From contig NZ_JAIGQB010000005.1 of the NCBI RefSeq assembly GCF_021083185.1, positions 1 to 64,000 of the forward strand: a stretch of DNA of 64,000 nt, in the 5' to 3' direction. Source of the DNA: Nocardioides furvisabuli. GTDB taxonomy: Bacteria > Actinomycetota > Actinomycetes > Propionibacteriales > Nocardioidaceae. Shown here piece after piece: positions 8,517 to 19,307 of this stretch. Both the position numbers and the translations under genes were made by a program. Each line of letters opens with the position of its first letter. Position 1 is the first letter of the stretch. The notes below the pieces were generated by a model that ran no database searches, was not told the DNA's origin, and was given only the letters and a program-made list of their open reading frames with translations.

Positions 8517-9692
8517 TCAGAACGGCTCGACGAGCAGCGCCGTGCCCTGCCCCGCCACGCGCGTCATCACCACCGTGGCTTCCGCGTCCCCCTTGAGGGC
8601 CAGCCGCTTGCGCAGCTCCTCGGGGACGACCTGCACGCCGCGCTTCTTGATCGTCAGGCGCCCGATGCCGCGCTCGTGGAGCGCCGCGCGCAGCTGCTTC
8701 TCGCGGTAGGGGAGGTGCTCGACGACGCGGTAGCCCCGCGCGAACGGCGTACGGAAGGACGCATCGCTCGTGACGTAGGCGATGTGCGGGTCGAGGAGCC
8801 CTCCCCCGACGCCCGCGGCCACGGCGGTGACCAGGCCGGCGCGGATCACGGCGCCGTCGGGCTCGTAGAGGTAGTCGCCGACCGCCCGGACCTCGGCCCC
8901 GGGGTCGTCCTCCTGCGTCAGGGTCGCCAGACCGCCCTCGCCGATGACGGTCGCACGCCGGTCGGTCGTGGACAGGTCCGGGGACCACAGCACGGCCTCC
9001 TTCACCTCGCCCCCGTCGCTGACCCACTCCGCCTCGACGCCCGGGGGCACGAGGTCGTGGCCGATCCCCGGGGCCACCTTGACCAGCGCGCGTCGTCGCA
9101 GCAGGTCCAGCACCCACGGCCACGGGGGAGTCCAGCCGTCGACGTCGAAGACCCGGCCGCGTCCGCCACGGCGGGCGGGGTCGGCGAAGGCCGCGCCGAA
9201 GCCGCTCGGGTCGACGGTCGTCGCGTCGCCCACCTGGACGGCTCCGGGCAGACCGAGGGCCGCCAGGTTGGCCCGCGCCATCGCGACCCGGACGGGGTCC
9301 TGGTCGATGCCGGCCGCGACGAGACCGGCGCGGGCGAAGGCCAGCAGGTCACCGCCGATGCCGCAGCCGAGGTCGATGACGCTGCCGTCGGGGATCGCGG
9401 CCGCGAGACGCGCGGCACGGTGGTCGGCGACGCGCGAGCGGGTCGCCTGCTCGAGCGCGTCGGGGGTGAAGAACATGAGGGGAGCGGCGTCGCCGAACTT
9501 GGCGACCGCGCGCTCGCGCAGGCGCGTCTGGGTGGTGGCGGCCGCGGCCTTCTCCGCGTCGGGCTCGAGGCGGCGTACGACGCTCGCGACCCGCACCGGG
9601 TCACCCGGGTGGTCCGCCCAGGCCTGGGCGGCGTGGACCAGCAGGCGCCCACCCTCAGGTGTCTGCAGCCAGTCCAGCGTCTCGATCTCCAT
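8517..9692 (-). CDS. class I SAM-dependent methyltransferase with THUMP-like C-terminal domain
   Basis: 391 residues from ATG 9692. The central Rossmann methyltransferase has the SAM motif VIDLGCGIGGD at 105-115 and an acidic motif II (GIDQDP). A DPAR segment (FADPARRGGR) resembles catalytic loops of RNA/DNA methyltransferases. The C-terminal ~90 residues (VEHLPYREKQLRAALHERGIGRLTIKKRG...) match the THUMP-like domain found behind such enzymes in actinobacteria. The N-terminal 70 residues are helical. The substrate is not known; RNA is the best guess. It is divergent from groES across the CIRCE region. CAGGAT sits six bases before the start. Confidence 0.8.
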   Translation of the reverse strand: MEIETLDWLQTPEGGRLLVHAAQAWADHPGDPVRVASVVRRLEPDAEKAAAATTQTRLRERAVAKFGDAAPLMFFTPDALEQATRSRVADHRAARLAAAIPDGSVIDLGCGIGGDLLAFARAGLVAAGIDQDPVRVAMARANLAALGLPGAVQVGDATTVDPSGFGAAFADPARRGGRGRVFDVDGWTPPWPWVLDLLRRRALVKVAPGIGHDLVPPGVEAEWVSDGGEVKEAVLWSPDLSTTDRRATVIGEGGLATLTQEDDPGAEVRAVGDYLYEPDGAVIRAGLVTAVAAGVGGGLLDPHIAYVTSDASFRTPFARGYRVVEHLPYREKQLRAALHERGIGRLTIKKRGVQVVPEELRKRLALKGDAEATVVMTRVAGQGTALLVEPF

Positions 9693-9719
9693 CCGGTCAT
9701 CCTGACAGCGGCACCACCG

Positions 9720-9748
9720 GCTAGCACTCGATCGGGGAGAGTGCTAGC
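9720..9748. promoter_or_regulatory. CIRCE operator 1 (perfect)
   Basis: GCTAGCACTC and GAGTGCTAGC form a perfect 10-base inverted repeat with the canonical 9-base spacer. This is the HrcA binding site of bacterial heat-shock operons. It lies 166 bases before groES and 28 bases upstream of the divergent methyltransferase start. Confidence 0.95.
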
Positions 9749-9756
9749 GTCTGTGC

Positions 9757-9781
9757 TGGCACTCTCACCCCGAGAATGCCA
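9757..9781. promoter_or_regulatory. CIRCE operator 2 (one mismatch)
   Basis: TGGCACTC, a 9-base spacer, then GAATGCCA: the same half-sites and spacer as the neighbouring CIRCE element, with one G-to-A change in the second arm. The two elements are 8 bases apart, so two HrcA dimers could bind side by side. Confidence 0.8.
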
Positions 9782-9913
9782 ACGCCCGTGACCCCGGCGC
9801 GATCCCCGCGACGGCGTGCCGAACAGGTCCCGGGCCCACGTCCTGGGAGCGCCGGGCGAACGAGTCCGGCCTCCTGAAGAATCTCGCGCAGAGAAAGTGG
9901 AGGTTGATCCGAA

Positions 9914-10207
9914 GTGTCGGTCAACATCAAGCCCCTCGAGGACCGCATCGTCGTCCAGACGCTCGAAGCCGAGCAGACCACGGCCTCCGGCCTGGTCATC
10001 CCGGACACGGCCAAGGAGAAGCCCCAGGAGGGCGAGGTCGTGGCGATCGGTCCCGGTCGCATCGACGACAACGGCAACCGCGTCCCGCTCGACGTCGCGG
10101 TCGGCGACAAGGTCATCTACAGCAAGTACGGCGGCACCGAGGTCAAGTACGCCGGCCAGGAGTACCTCATCCTGTCCGCCCGCGACATCCTCGCCGTCGT
10201 CTCCTGA
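9914..10207 (+). CDS. groES: co-chaperonin GroES
   Basis: 97 residues from GTG 9914 (GTGGAGG about 10 bases upstream). The sequence is full-length Hsp10, with N-terminal [13 protein letters not shown], the mobile loop around [23 protein letters not shown], and the C-terminal [11 protein letters not shown] strand. It caps the GroEL ring in the cytosol. It is the first gene of the heat-shock operon behind two CIRCE elements, so HrcA should repress it. groEL follows after 80 bases that hold a strong hairpin. Confidence 0.98.
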   Translation: MSVNIKPLEDRIVVQTLEAEQTTASGLVIPDTAKEKPQEGEVVAIGPGRIDDNGNRVPLDVAVGDKVIYSKYGGTEVKYAGQEYLILSARDILAVVS

Positions 10208-10217
10208 CGCACCTGGC

Positions 10218-10246
10218 ATCCCGGCCGGCCCCGCGCCGGCCGGGAT
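10218..10246. terminator. groES-groEL intergenic hairpin
   Basis: ATCCCGGCCGG at 10218-10228 pairs perfectly with CCGGCCGGGAT at 10236-10246, leaving a 7-base loop that can close one more C-G pair. No T-run follows, so it may act as an attenuator, a processing site or an RNA-stability element rather than a full terminator. Confidence 0.6.
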
Positions 10247-10275
10247 CCCTGTCGTCCGGCCCCGAACATCCCTAG

Positions 10276-11910
<1,635 letters not shown>

Positions 11911-11925
11911 TCGACCCGCTCCACC

Positions 11926-11962
11926 CAGCAGGCCCGCACCGGACTCCGGTGCGGGCCTGCTG
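11926..11962 (+). terminator. terminator after groEL
   Basis: A 17-base perfect stem (arms 11926-11942 and 11946-11962, starting CAGCAGGCCC) with loop ACT. It stands 15 bases after the groEL stop. T-rich sequence after the stem is weak, as is usual in high-GC actinobacteria. Confidence 0.85.
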
Positions 11963-12054
11963 CTGTCTCGCACAGACGTGATCGCGCGAAGATGTGATCG
12001 CGCCGAAACGCCTGGGTCGACGTCCCGAAACACCGGCCCGGCACGCTGGGCACC

Positions 12055-12933
12055 ATGTTGTGGAGAGTGCGTACGACCCTGGCGGACCGTCCCGGGGCCC
12101 TGGCCGAGCTGACGACGGCGTGCGGTGCGGCGGGGGTGAACATCCTGGCTCTGCAGGTCTTCCCGGGGGTCGACCGGGTGACCGACGAGCTGGTGCTGCG
12201 CACGCCCGACGACTGGGAGCTCGCCGACCTCGCCGAGCTGGTCGAGCACTCGGGCGGCAGCCGGGTGAGCGTGCTGCCGTGCACGGAGGCGACGCTGGGC
12301 GACCAGCCCACCCGCTACGTCCTGGCGGCGCGCAGCATCCTGGCCCAGCCGGCGTCCTTCCCGGACGTGGTCGCCCACCTCTTCGACGCCGAGGCCGACC
12401 CCGCCGGCTCGCCGCTCGAGCCGCTGCTGGACGCGATGGACCTCGAGATCGGCGACGTGTCCGTGCAGCTGCGACGCACCGTGCCGTTCACCGCGGCCGA
12501 GCACGCCCGCGGCGCCGCACTGGCCGAGCTGGTGACCGACGTGCTGGCGGCGGCGCAGCCGCGGCCCGCCCCCGCGCCCGGCGCCGGTGACGACGGTGCG
12601 CCGACCCTGGAGACGGGCGAGGTCGCCGTGTCGGCACACGTCGGTGGCGTCGTGGTCGGCTCGGCCTCGTGGACGGTCGACGACGAGCGCGCGTGGCACC
12701 TCGACCTCGTGGTGGACCCCGCCTGGCGGCGCCGCGGCATCGGTTCGCGCCTCCTGGTGGAGTCGGTGCGGGCCGCCCGCACCGGCGGGGCCGAGGAGCT
12801 CGTCGTGCGCACGTCCGCCGACAACCAGGCCGTGCTGCCGCTCGTCCTCGGGACGGGCCTGCGCGGGCGGATCCGGATGGGGGCCGACGACCTCACGGTC
12901 CGGATCTCCGTACGCCGCCTCGTCGGGGCCTGA
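12055..12933 (+). CDS. ACT domain - GNAT acetyltransferase fusion
   Basis: 292 residues from ATG 12055. Residues 1-75 form an ACT regulatory domain (VRTTLADRPGALAELTTACGAAGVNILALQVFP), the usual amino-acid-sensing fold. A helical middle and an Ala/Pro linker (about 185-200) lead to a GNAT domain at about 205-290 with the acetyl-CoA motif VVDPAWRRRGIGSRLL (R/Q-x-x-G-x-G/A). Together they suggest an acetyltransferase whose activity responds to an amino acid or related ligand. Substrate and ligand are unknown. It stands alone between the groEL terminator and guaB. Confidence 0.82.
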   Translation: MLWRVRTTLADRPGALAELTTACGAAGVNILALQVFPGVDRVTDELVLRTPDDWELADLAELVEHSGGSRVSVLPCTEATLGDQPTRYVLAARSILAQPASFPDVVAHLFDAEADPAGSPLEPLLDAMDLEIGDVSVQLRRTVPFTAAEHARGAALAELVTDVLAAAQPRPAPAPGAGDDGAPTLETGEVAVSAHVGGVVVGSASWTVDDERAWHLDLVVDPAWRRRGIGSRLLVESVRAARTGGAEELVVRTSADNQAVLPLVLGTGLRGRIRMGADDLTVRISVRRLVGA

Positions 12934-12964
12934 CGGGCCGTCCCGAGCACCCGTCACGCGCCCG

Positions 12965-14479
<1,515 letters not shown>

Positions 14480-14525
14480 CCAGGCCGACCCCCGCCGCGT
14501 CGCTCCGTCGCCCGGGCGCTCGACC

Positions 14526-16229
14526 TCACGGGGTGAAGCCGGCGCTGGTCGGCAGCGAGTCGCCGACCACTGCCGCGGCCGGGCGGGTGAGCAGCCGCGA
14601 CGCGGTGTGGACGACCACGAACACCCCCGCGTCGCGGCGGGTGAGGAGGCCGGGCGACCGCGTGAGGTCACGTGCCGAGCGCACGCCGCGCGGCAGCCGC
14701 GAGGCCTCACCGGGCACCGCGCTGCGCACGACGACCGCACCGTCCGCGTCGGTGCCCGCCACGTGCAGGCTGCCCGCGACGTCGGCGACCGCAGGGGAGG
14801 CGTAGGGGGACCAGCGGCCCGGCAGCCAGCGTGGGCGGCTCCAGCGACCGTCGGCGAGGGTGCGTACGCCCAGACGACCGGTGGCGCTCACCTGGTGCAG
14901 GCGCGTGGTGCCGGCGCTGTCGGTGCTCAGGGCCGGGGTCGAGGTGGCGGACGCAGTCGGGCCTGGGAGGCGGCGGAGGCGTCCGTGTCCGACCAGCCGG
15001 GCGGAGGTGGTGCCGCGCGCGCTCACCGCGACCAGCCAGGTCCGTCCGTCCGCGTCGCTGCCCAGGACGGGTGCCGTGTGCGTGCCCCACGATCCCGGTC
15101 GGCCGATGCGGTCGGGTCGGCTCCAGCCCGCGTGCAGGGTCAGCCGCCGGACCACGAGGGTGCCGTCGGGAGACACGGTGGCCAGCAGTGGCCGACCGGT
15201 GCGCGAGAGGGCGAGCGCGGGGCTGGCGGTGGGAGCCGAGACGGCGCGCGGTCGCAGGACGATGCGGCCGTGACGGGACGGGCCGGCGAGCACGCGTCCG
15301 TCCCGCGTGGTGGCCGCCACCCACGGCAGCCCGGCGCGGGACAGGACGAGTGACGGGGCGGCGAGGGTCGAGAACGCGCGGCGCGGGCCGACCGCCCTCG
15401 CGGAGCGACCCGGTCGCGCCAGCCAGAGGGTGCCGCGGTCGTCGACGCGGGCGGTCCAGGACCCGCCGAGCCCGTCCGGGACCGACACGACGGGGCGGTC
15501 CGAGCCGATCAGCGGTGACGGGGCGACGTCGGCGAGGTGCAGGTAGCGGAACTCGCCGACCGGGACGGTGCGGCTGCCGTAGCCACCGGGCAGGGCGTGG
15601 TTGTACTCCTCGACCGTCACCGTGTCGCGACCGATCGCTGTCACCCACGCGACGTGGCCGACGCGTCCCGCGTCGGTCTGCGCGACGGCGCCGATGGCCG
15701 GGACGGAGTCGACGCGGTAGCCGAGGCGGCGCGCGACGTCGTCCCAGCTCGCGGCGTTGCCCCAGTGCTCACCGCGGAAGTGGTTGGCGAATCCCGCCAT
15801 GCCGTTGCGCTCGTGCAGGCGCCACGACACGAAGCTGGTGCAGTTGCGGAGCACGAAGCCCCACGGGTCGCCGATCGACCCGTCGATCGACCAGACCCGG
15901 CGCGCACACGTCGGCTTCGGGCCGCGCGGGTCGTAGAGGTGGCCCGAGACCGGGTCGAGCACCGGCGGCGGGGGTGGCGGGGGAGGCGGGGGAGGCGGCG
16001 GCTCGGCCTCCCCCTCGGTGCCTGCGACCGACTCGCCGGGCGGGCCCGTCTGGCCGACGACCGGCGGCGGCTCGGGGTCCTCGACCGGCGGAAGAGGGAC
16101 GATCGGGCACTGACCCTGCCAGGCCCAGGGGTAGTCGTCCGACGCGTGCGCGGTCGCGACGACCGAGCCCGACACCCCGCCCGTCAGGCAGGCCGCCGCG
16201 ACGACGCGCGCGAGCCATCTCTTCCCCAC
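14526..16229 (-). CDS. secreted CHAP-domain amidase-like protein with polyproline linker
   Basis: 567 residues from GTG 16229. Signal peptide at 1-30 (KRWLARVVAAACLTGGVSGSVVATAHA). A linker holding 13 consecutive prolines follows (fwd 15961-16006), then a CHAP cysteine-peptidase/amidase domain at about 115-230 with Cys in NCTSFVSWRL and His in GHVAWV. From about 250 to the end is a repetitive beta-rich domain with recurring WSRP, LVV and TRDGR-type units, propeller- or lectin-like. It probably cuts peptidoglycan or binds wall glycans outside the cell. The frame can be extended to 17432, but that part is antisense to guaB3. Confidence 0.82.
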   Translation of the reverse strand: MGKRWLARVVAAACLTGGVSGSVVATAHASDDYPWAWQGQCPIVPLPPVEDPEPPPVVGQTGPPGESVAGTEGEAEPPPPPPPPPPPPPVLDPVSGHLYDPRGPKPTCARRVWSIDGSIGDPWGFVLRNCTSFVSWRLHERNGMAGFANHFRGEHWGNAASWDDVARRLGYRVDSVPAIGAVAQTDAGRVGHVAWVTAIGRDTVTVEEYNHALPGGYGSRTVPVGEFRYLHLADVAPSPLIGSDRPVVSVPDGLGGSWTARVDDRGTLWLARPGRSARAVGPRRAFSTLAAPSLVLSRAGLPWVAATTRDGRVLAGPSRHGRIVLRPRAVSAPTASPALALSRTGRPLLATVSPDGTLVVRRLTLHAGWSRPDRIGRPGSWGTHTAPVLGSDADGRTWLVAVSARGTTSARLVGHGRLRRLPGPTASATSTPALSTDSAGTTRLHQVSATGRLGVRTLADGRWSRPRWLPGRWSPYASPAVADVAGSLHVAGTDADGAVVVRSAVPGEASRLPRGVRSARDLTRSPGLLTRRDAGVFVVVHTASRLLTRPAAAVVGDSLPTSAGFTP

Positions 16230-16236
16230 CCGGTCG

Positions 16237-16242
16237 ACGGTA
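16237..16242 (-). promoter_or_regulatory. -10 hexamer TACCGT of the CHAP gene
   Basis: On the minus strand TACCGT is followed by CGACCGG and GTG at 16229. The 7-base gap supports this GTG as the start and a leaderless message. Confidence 0.55.
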
Positions 16243-16313
16243 GGGAAGCCGCTGCGTCCGCGTGGCCACTTGGCCGACTTGTGCACGACTCGTTGCCCGA
16301 CGACCGCCGCCGA

Positions 16314-16319
16314 TAGGCT
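16314..16319 (+). promoter_or_regulatory. -10 hexamer TAGGCT of guaB3
   Basis: TAGGCT, GCCCCG, then GTG 16326, with no Shine-Dalgarno sequence between. Confidence 0.6.
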
Positions 16320-16325
16320 GCCCCG

Positions 16326-17435
16326 GTGACCGAGATCGAGATCGGCCGTGCCAAGCGCGGTCGCCGCGCCTACTCCTTCGACGACATCGCGATCGTGCCC
16401 TCGCGGCGCACCCGCGACCCCGAGGAGGTCAGCACCGCCTGGCAGATCGACGCCTACCGCTTCGACATCCCGGTGCTGGCGGCGCCGATGGACTCCGTCA
16501 TGTCGCCGTCCACGGCGATCGCGCTCGGGCAGATGGGCGGCCTCGGGGTGATCAACCTCGAGGGCCTGTGGACGCGATACGACGACCCGACCGGCCTGCT
16601 CGAGGAGGTCGCCGGGCTCCAGGGCGCCGACGCCACGCGCCGGATGCAGGAGATCTACACCGAGCCGATCAAGCCCGAGCTCATCACCGCGCGCCTCAAG
16701 GAGGTGCGCGCCGCGGGCGTCACGGTCGCCGGCTCGCTCTCCCCGCAGCGCACCAAGGAGCACGTGAAGGCCGTCGTCGACGCCGGCGTCGACATGTTCG
16801 TCATCCGTGGCACGACCGTCAGCGCCGAGCACGTCAGCAGCCAGGCCGAGCCGCTGAACCTCAAGGAGTTCATCTACGAGCTCGACGTCCCGGTCATCGT
16901 CGGCGGCTGCGCGACCTACCAGGCCGCGCTCCACCTGATGCGCACCGGCGCGGCCGGCGTGCTCGTCGGCTTCGGCGGGGGAGCCGCCCACACCACACGC
17001 ACCGTCCTCGGTGTCGCGGTCCCGATGGCGAGCGCCGTGGCCGACGTCGCCGCGGCCCGCCGCGACTACCTCGACGAGTCGGGCGGGCGCTACGTCCACG
17101 TCATTGCCGACGGCTCGATCGGCAGCTCCGGCGACATCGCCAAGGCGATCGCCTGCGGTGCCGACGCCGTGATGATCGGCTCGCCGCTCGCCCGCGCCGC
17201 CGAGGCGCCCGGGCGCGGCTTCCACTGGGGCAGCGAGGCCACCCACGCCGACCTGCCGCGCGGCCAGCGTGTCGAGTTCTCCCCGGTCGGGACGCTGGAG
17301 GAGATCATGTTCGGCCCCTCCCGCACCGCCGACGGCACGATGAACCTCGTCGGCGCCCTGCGCCGCGCGATGGCCACCACCGGCTACACCGAGCTCAAGG
17401 AGTTCCAGCGCATCGAGGTCGTCGTCCAGCACTGA
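16326..17435 (+). CDS. guaB3: GuaB3-family IMP dehydrogenase-like protein (no CBS, no catalytic Cys)
   Basis: 369 residues from GTG 16326. It is an IMPDH/GMP-reductase TIM barrel of the actinobacterial GuaB3 type: opening RRAYSFDDIAIVPSRRTRD, then STAWQIDAYRFDIPVLAAP, and HVIADGSIGSSGDIAKAIACG near the phosphate site. No CBS insertion is present. Where active IMPDH has GPGSICTTR, this protein has GFGGGAAHTTR, so the nucleophilic cysteine is missing. From memory the Mycobacterium GuaB3 lacks it too. It is therefore unlikely to oxidise IMP by the normal thioimidate route, and a regulatory or different role is possible. Confidence 0.88.
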   Translation: MTEIEIGRAKRGRRAYSFDDIAIVPSRRTRDPEEVSTAWQIDAYRFDIPVLAAPMDSVMSPSTAIALGQMGGLGVINLEGLWTRYDDPTGLLEEVAGLQGADATRRMQEIYTEPIKPELITARLKEVRAAGVTVAGSLSPQRTKEHVKAVVDAGVDMFVIRGTTVSAEHVSSQAEPLNLKEFIYELDVPVIVGGCATYQAALHLMRTGAAGVLVGFGGGAAHTTRTVLGVAVPMASAVADVAAARRDYLDESGGRYVHVIADGSIGSSGDIAKAIACGADAVMIGSPLARAAEAPGRGFHWGSEATHADLPRGQRVEFSPVGTLEEIMFGPSRTADGTMNLVGALRRAMATTGYTELKEFQRIEVVVQH

Positions 17436-17479
17436 GCCGGACGCGGCCGGCGGCTGGTCCGCCCTGAGACACTGGGGGC

Positions 17480-19204
17480 ATGACCCTCGCCAAGGCCCTT
17501 GATGCCGACCAGCGCGCTGACGCGCTCGAGCACCTCGCCGCCGGCCAGCTCGACGTCCTCGTGGTCGGCGGCGGCATCGTCGGCGTCGGTGCCGCCCTCG
17601 ACGCGGTGACCCGGGGCCTCAAGGTCGGCCTGGTCGAGCAGCGTGACCTCGCCTCCGGCACGTCCTCACGCTCGTCCAAGCTCGTGCACGGCGGGCTGCG
17701 CTACCTCGAGATGTTCGACTTCGCGCTGGTCAAGGAGGCGCTGGAGGAGCGCGGCCTGCTGCTGACCCGGCTCGCGCCGCACCTGGTGCGCCCGGTGCCG
17801 TTCCTCTACCCGCTCGAGCACGCCTGGGAGCGGCCCTACGTCGGCGCCGGGGTGGCGCTCTACGACGGCATGGCGATGACCGGCAAGTACGACATGGGCG
17901 TGCCCAAGCACAAGCACGTCTTCCGCAAGCAGCTGGCCCGCATGGCCCCCGACATCCGGACCGACAGCCTGCACGGCGCGATCCGCTACTACGACTGCCA
18001 GGTCGACGACGCCCGGCTGGTGATGACGATCGCCCGCACCGCTGCCAACAACGGCGCCCACGTCGCCACGCGCACGAAGGTCACCGGTTTCCTGCGAGAG
18101 GGCGAGCAGGTGGTCGGCGTCCGGGCGCGCGACCTCGAGGGCCAGCGCGATCTCGAGATCCGCGCCAAGGTGGTCATCAACGCGGCCGGCGTGTGGACCG
18201 ACGAGGTCCAGGAGCTCATCGGCGGCACGGCGCAGCTCGACGTCGACGCCAGCAAGGGCATCCACCTCGTCGTGCCGAAGGACCGGATCCGCTCGGAGTG
18301 CGGCTTCATCACCAAGACCGAGAAGTCGGTGCTCTTCGTCATCCCGTGGGACGACTTCTGGATCATCGGCACCACTGACACCGCGTGGGACTTCGACCTC
18401 GCGCACCCGGCTGCCAGCAAGACCGACATCGACTACCTCCTCGGCCACGTCAACCGGCTGCTCAAGGACCCGCTCGACCACCGCGACGTGATCGGCGTCT
18501 GGGCAGGACTGCGGCCGCTGCTCAAGCCGATGCGCAAGGAGGGCGAGATGGGGGAGACCACCAAGCTCTCCCGCGAGCACACCGTCGCGAGCCCCGTGCC
18601 CGGCCTCGTGCTGGTCGCCGGCGGCAAGCTGACGACGTACCGCGTCATGGCGCGCGACGCGGTCGACCACGCGCTGGAGCACTCGCCGAGCGGCTCGGGC
18701 GCGACGCCGGCCTCGATCACCGACCGGGTGCCGCTGATGGGCGCGTGGGGCTTCGAGGCCCGCACGAACCAGCGAGTGGCACTGAGTCGGGCGTCCGGCC
18801 TCGAGATCGGCGTCATCGACCACCTGCTGGGTCGCTACGGCGGGCTCGTCGACGAGGTGCTCGCCCTCATCCACGAGCGACCCGAGCTCGGCGAACCGCT
18901 CCCCGGCGCGGAGCACTACCTGCGCGCCGAGGTGCTCTACGCCGCCACGCACGAGGGTGCCCGCCACCTCGACGACGTGCTGGCCCGCCGCACCAGGATC
19001 TCGATCGAGACCTTCGACCGCGGCATCCACGCCGCGCGCCCGGCGGCCGAGCTGATGGCCGAGGCGCTGGGCTGGGACCCCGCGCAGGTCGACGACGAGG
19101 TCGACCACTACCTGCGTCGGGTGGAGGCAGAGCGGCAGAGCCAGCTCATGTCGACCGACCAGGAGGCCGACGAGGCACGGGTGAAGGCTCCCGAGATCGT
19201 CTGA
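17480..19204 (+). CDS. glpD: FAD-dependent glycerol-3-phosphate dehydrogenase
   Basis: 574 residues from ATG 17480, 44 bases after guaB3. The N-terminal FAD-binding motif VVGGGIVGVGAALDA is at about 31-45, followed by ASGTSSRSSKLVHGGLRYLE, the signature of aerobic GlpD. A C-terminal DAO_C helical domain ends with a Gln/Glu-rich tail. It oxidises sn-glycerol-3-phosphate to dihydroxyacetone phosphate at the membrane and passes electrons to quinone. Three GDPD enzymes elsewhere in the window release its substrate from phospholipid head groups. No glpF or glpK lies next to it. Confidence 0.95.
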   Translation: MTLAKALDADQRADALEHLAAGQLDVLVVGGGIVGVGAALDAVTRGLKVGLVEQRDLASGTSSRSSKLVHGGLRYLEMFDFALVKEALEERGLLLTRLAPHLVRPVPFLYPLEHAWERPYVGAGVALYDGMAMTGKYDMGVPKHKHVFRKQLARMAPDIRTDSLHGAIRYYDCQVDDARLVMTIARTAANNGAHVATRTKVTGFLREGEQVVGVRARDLEGQRDLEIRAKVVINAAGVWTDEVQELIGGTAQLDVDASKGIHLVVPKDRIRSECGFITKTEKSVLFVIPWDDFWIIGTTDTAWDFDLAHPAASKTDIDYLLGHVNRLLKDPLDHRDVIGVWAGLRPLLKPMRKEGEMGETTKLSREHTVASPVPGLVLVAGGKLTTYRVMARDAVDHALEHSPSGSGATPASITDRVPLMGAWGFEARTNQRVALSRASGLEIGVIDHLLGRYGGLVDEVLALIHERPELGEPLPGAEHYLRAEVLYAATHEGARHLDDVLARRTRISIETFDRGIHAARPAAELMAEALGWDPAQVDDEVDHYLRRVEAERQSQLMSTDQEADEARVKAPEIV

Positions 19205-19295
19205 CGGCGCTGACGCGGCGTTGGACAAAAAGGCCCGAAGTGTCGAATGCTGGGACGAAGTGACTGATCGGTAGCACGCCCGCAGGGGCGCGACC

Positions 19296-19301
19296 TACCC
19301 T
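19296..19301 (+). promoter_or_regulatory. -10 hexamer TACCCT of the SSADH gene
   Basis: TACCCT, GCTGGG, then ATG 19308; leaderless spacing. Two CGAAGTG copies lie 24 bases apart upstream (19234 and 19255) and might belong to the same control region. Confidence 0.5.
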
Positions 19302-19307
19302 GCTGGG

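Noticed and set aside
15961..16006. GGX repeats as a possible CRISPR or VNTR locus
   Set aside because: They code a polyproline linker; no spacers and no uniform repeat.
16230..17432. N-terminal extension of the CHAP frame
   Set aside because: Lies antisense to guaB3; the signal peptide and -10 box at 16229 define the start.
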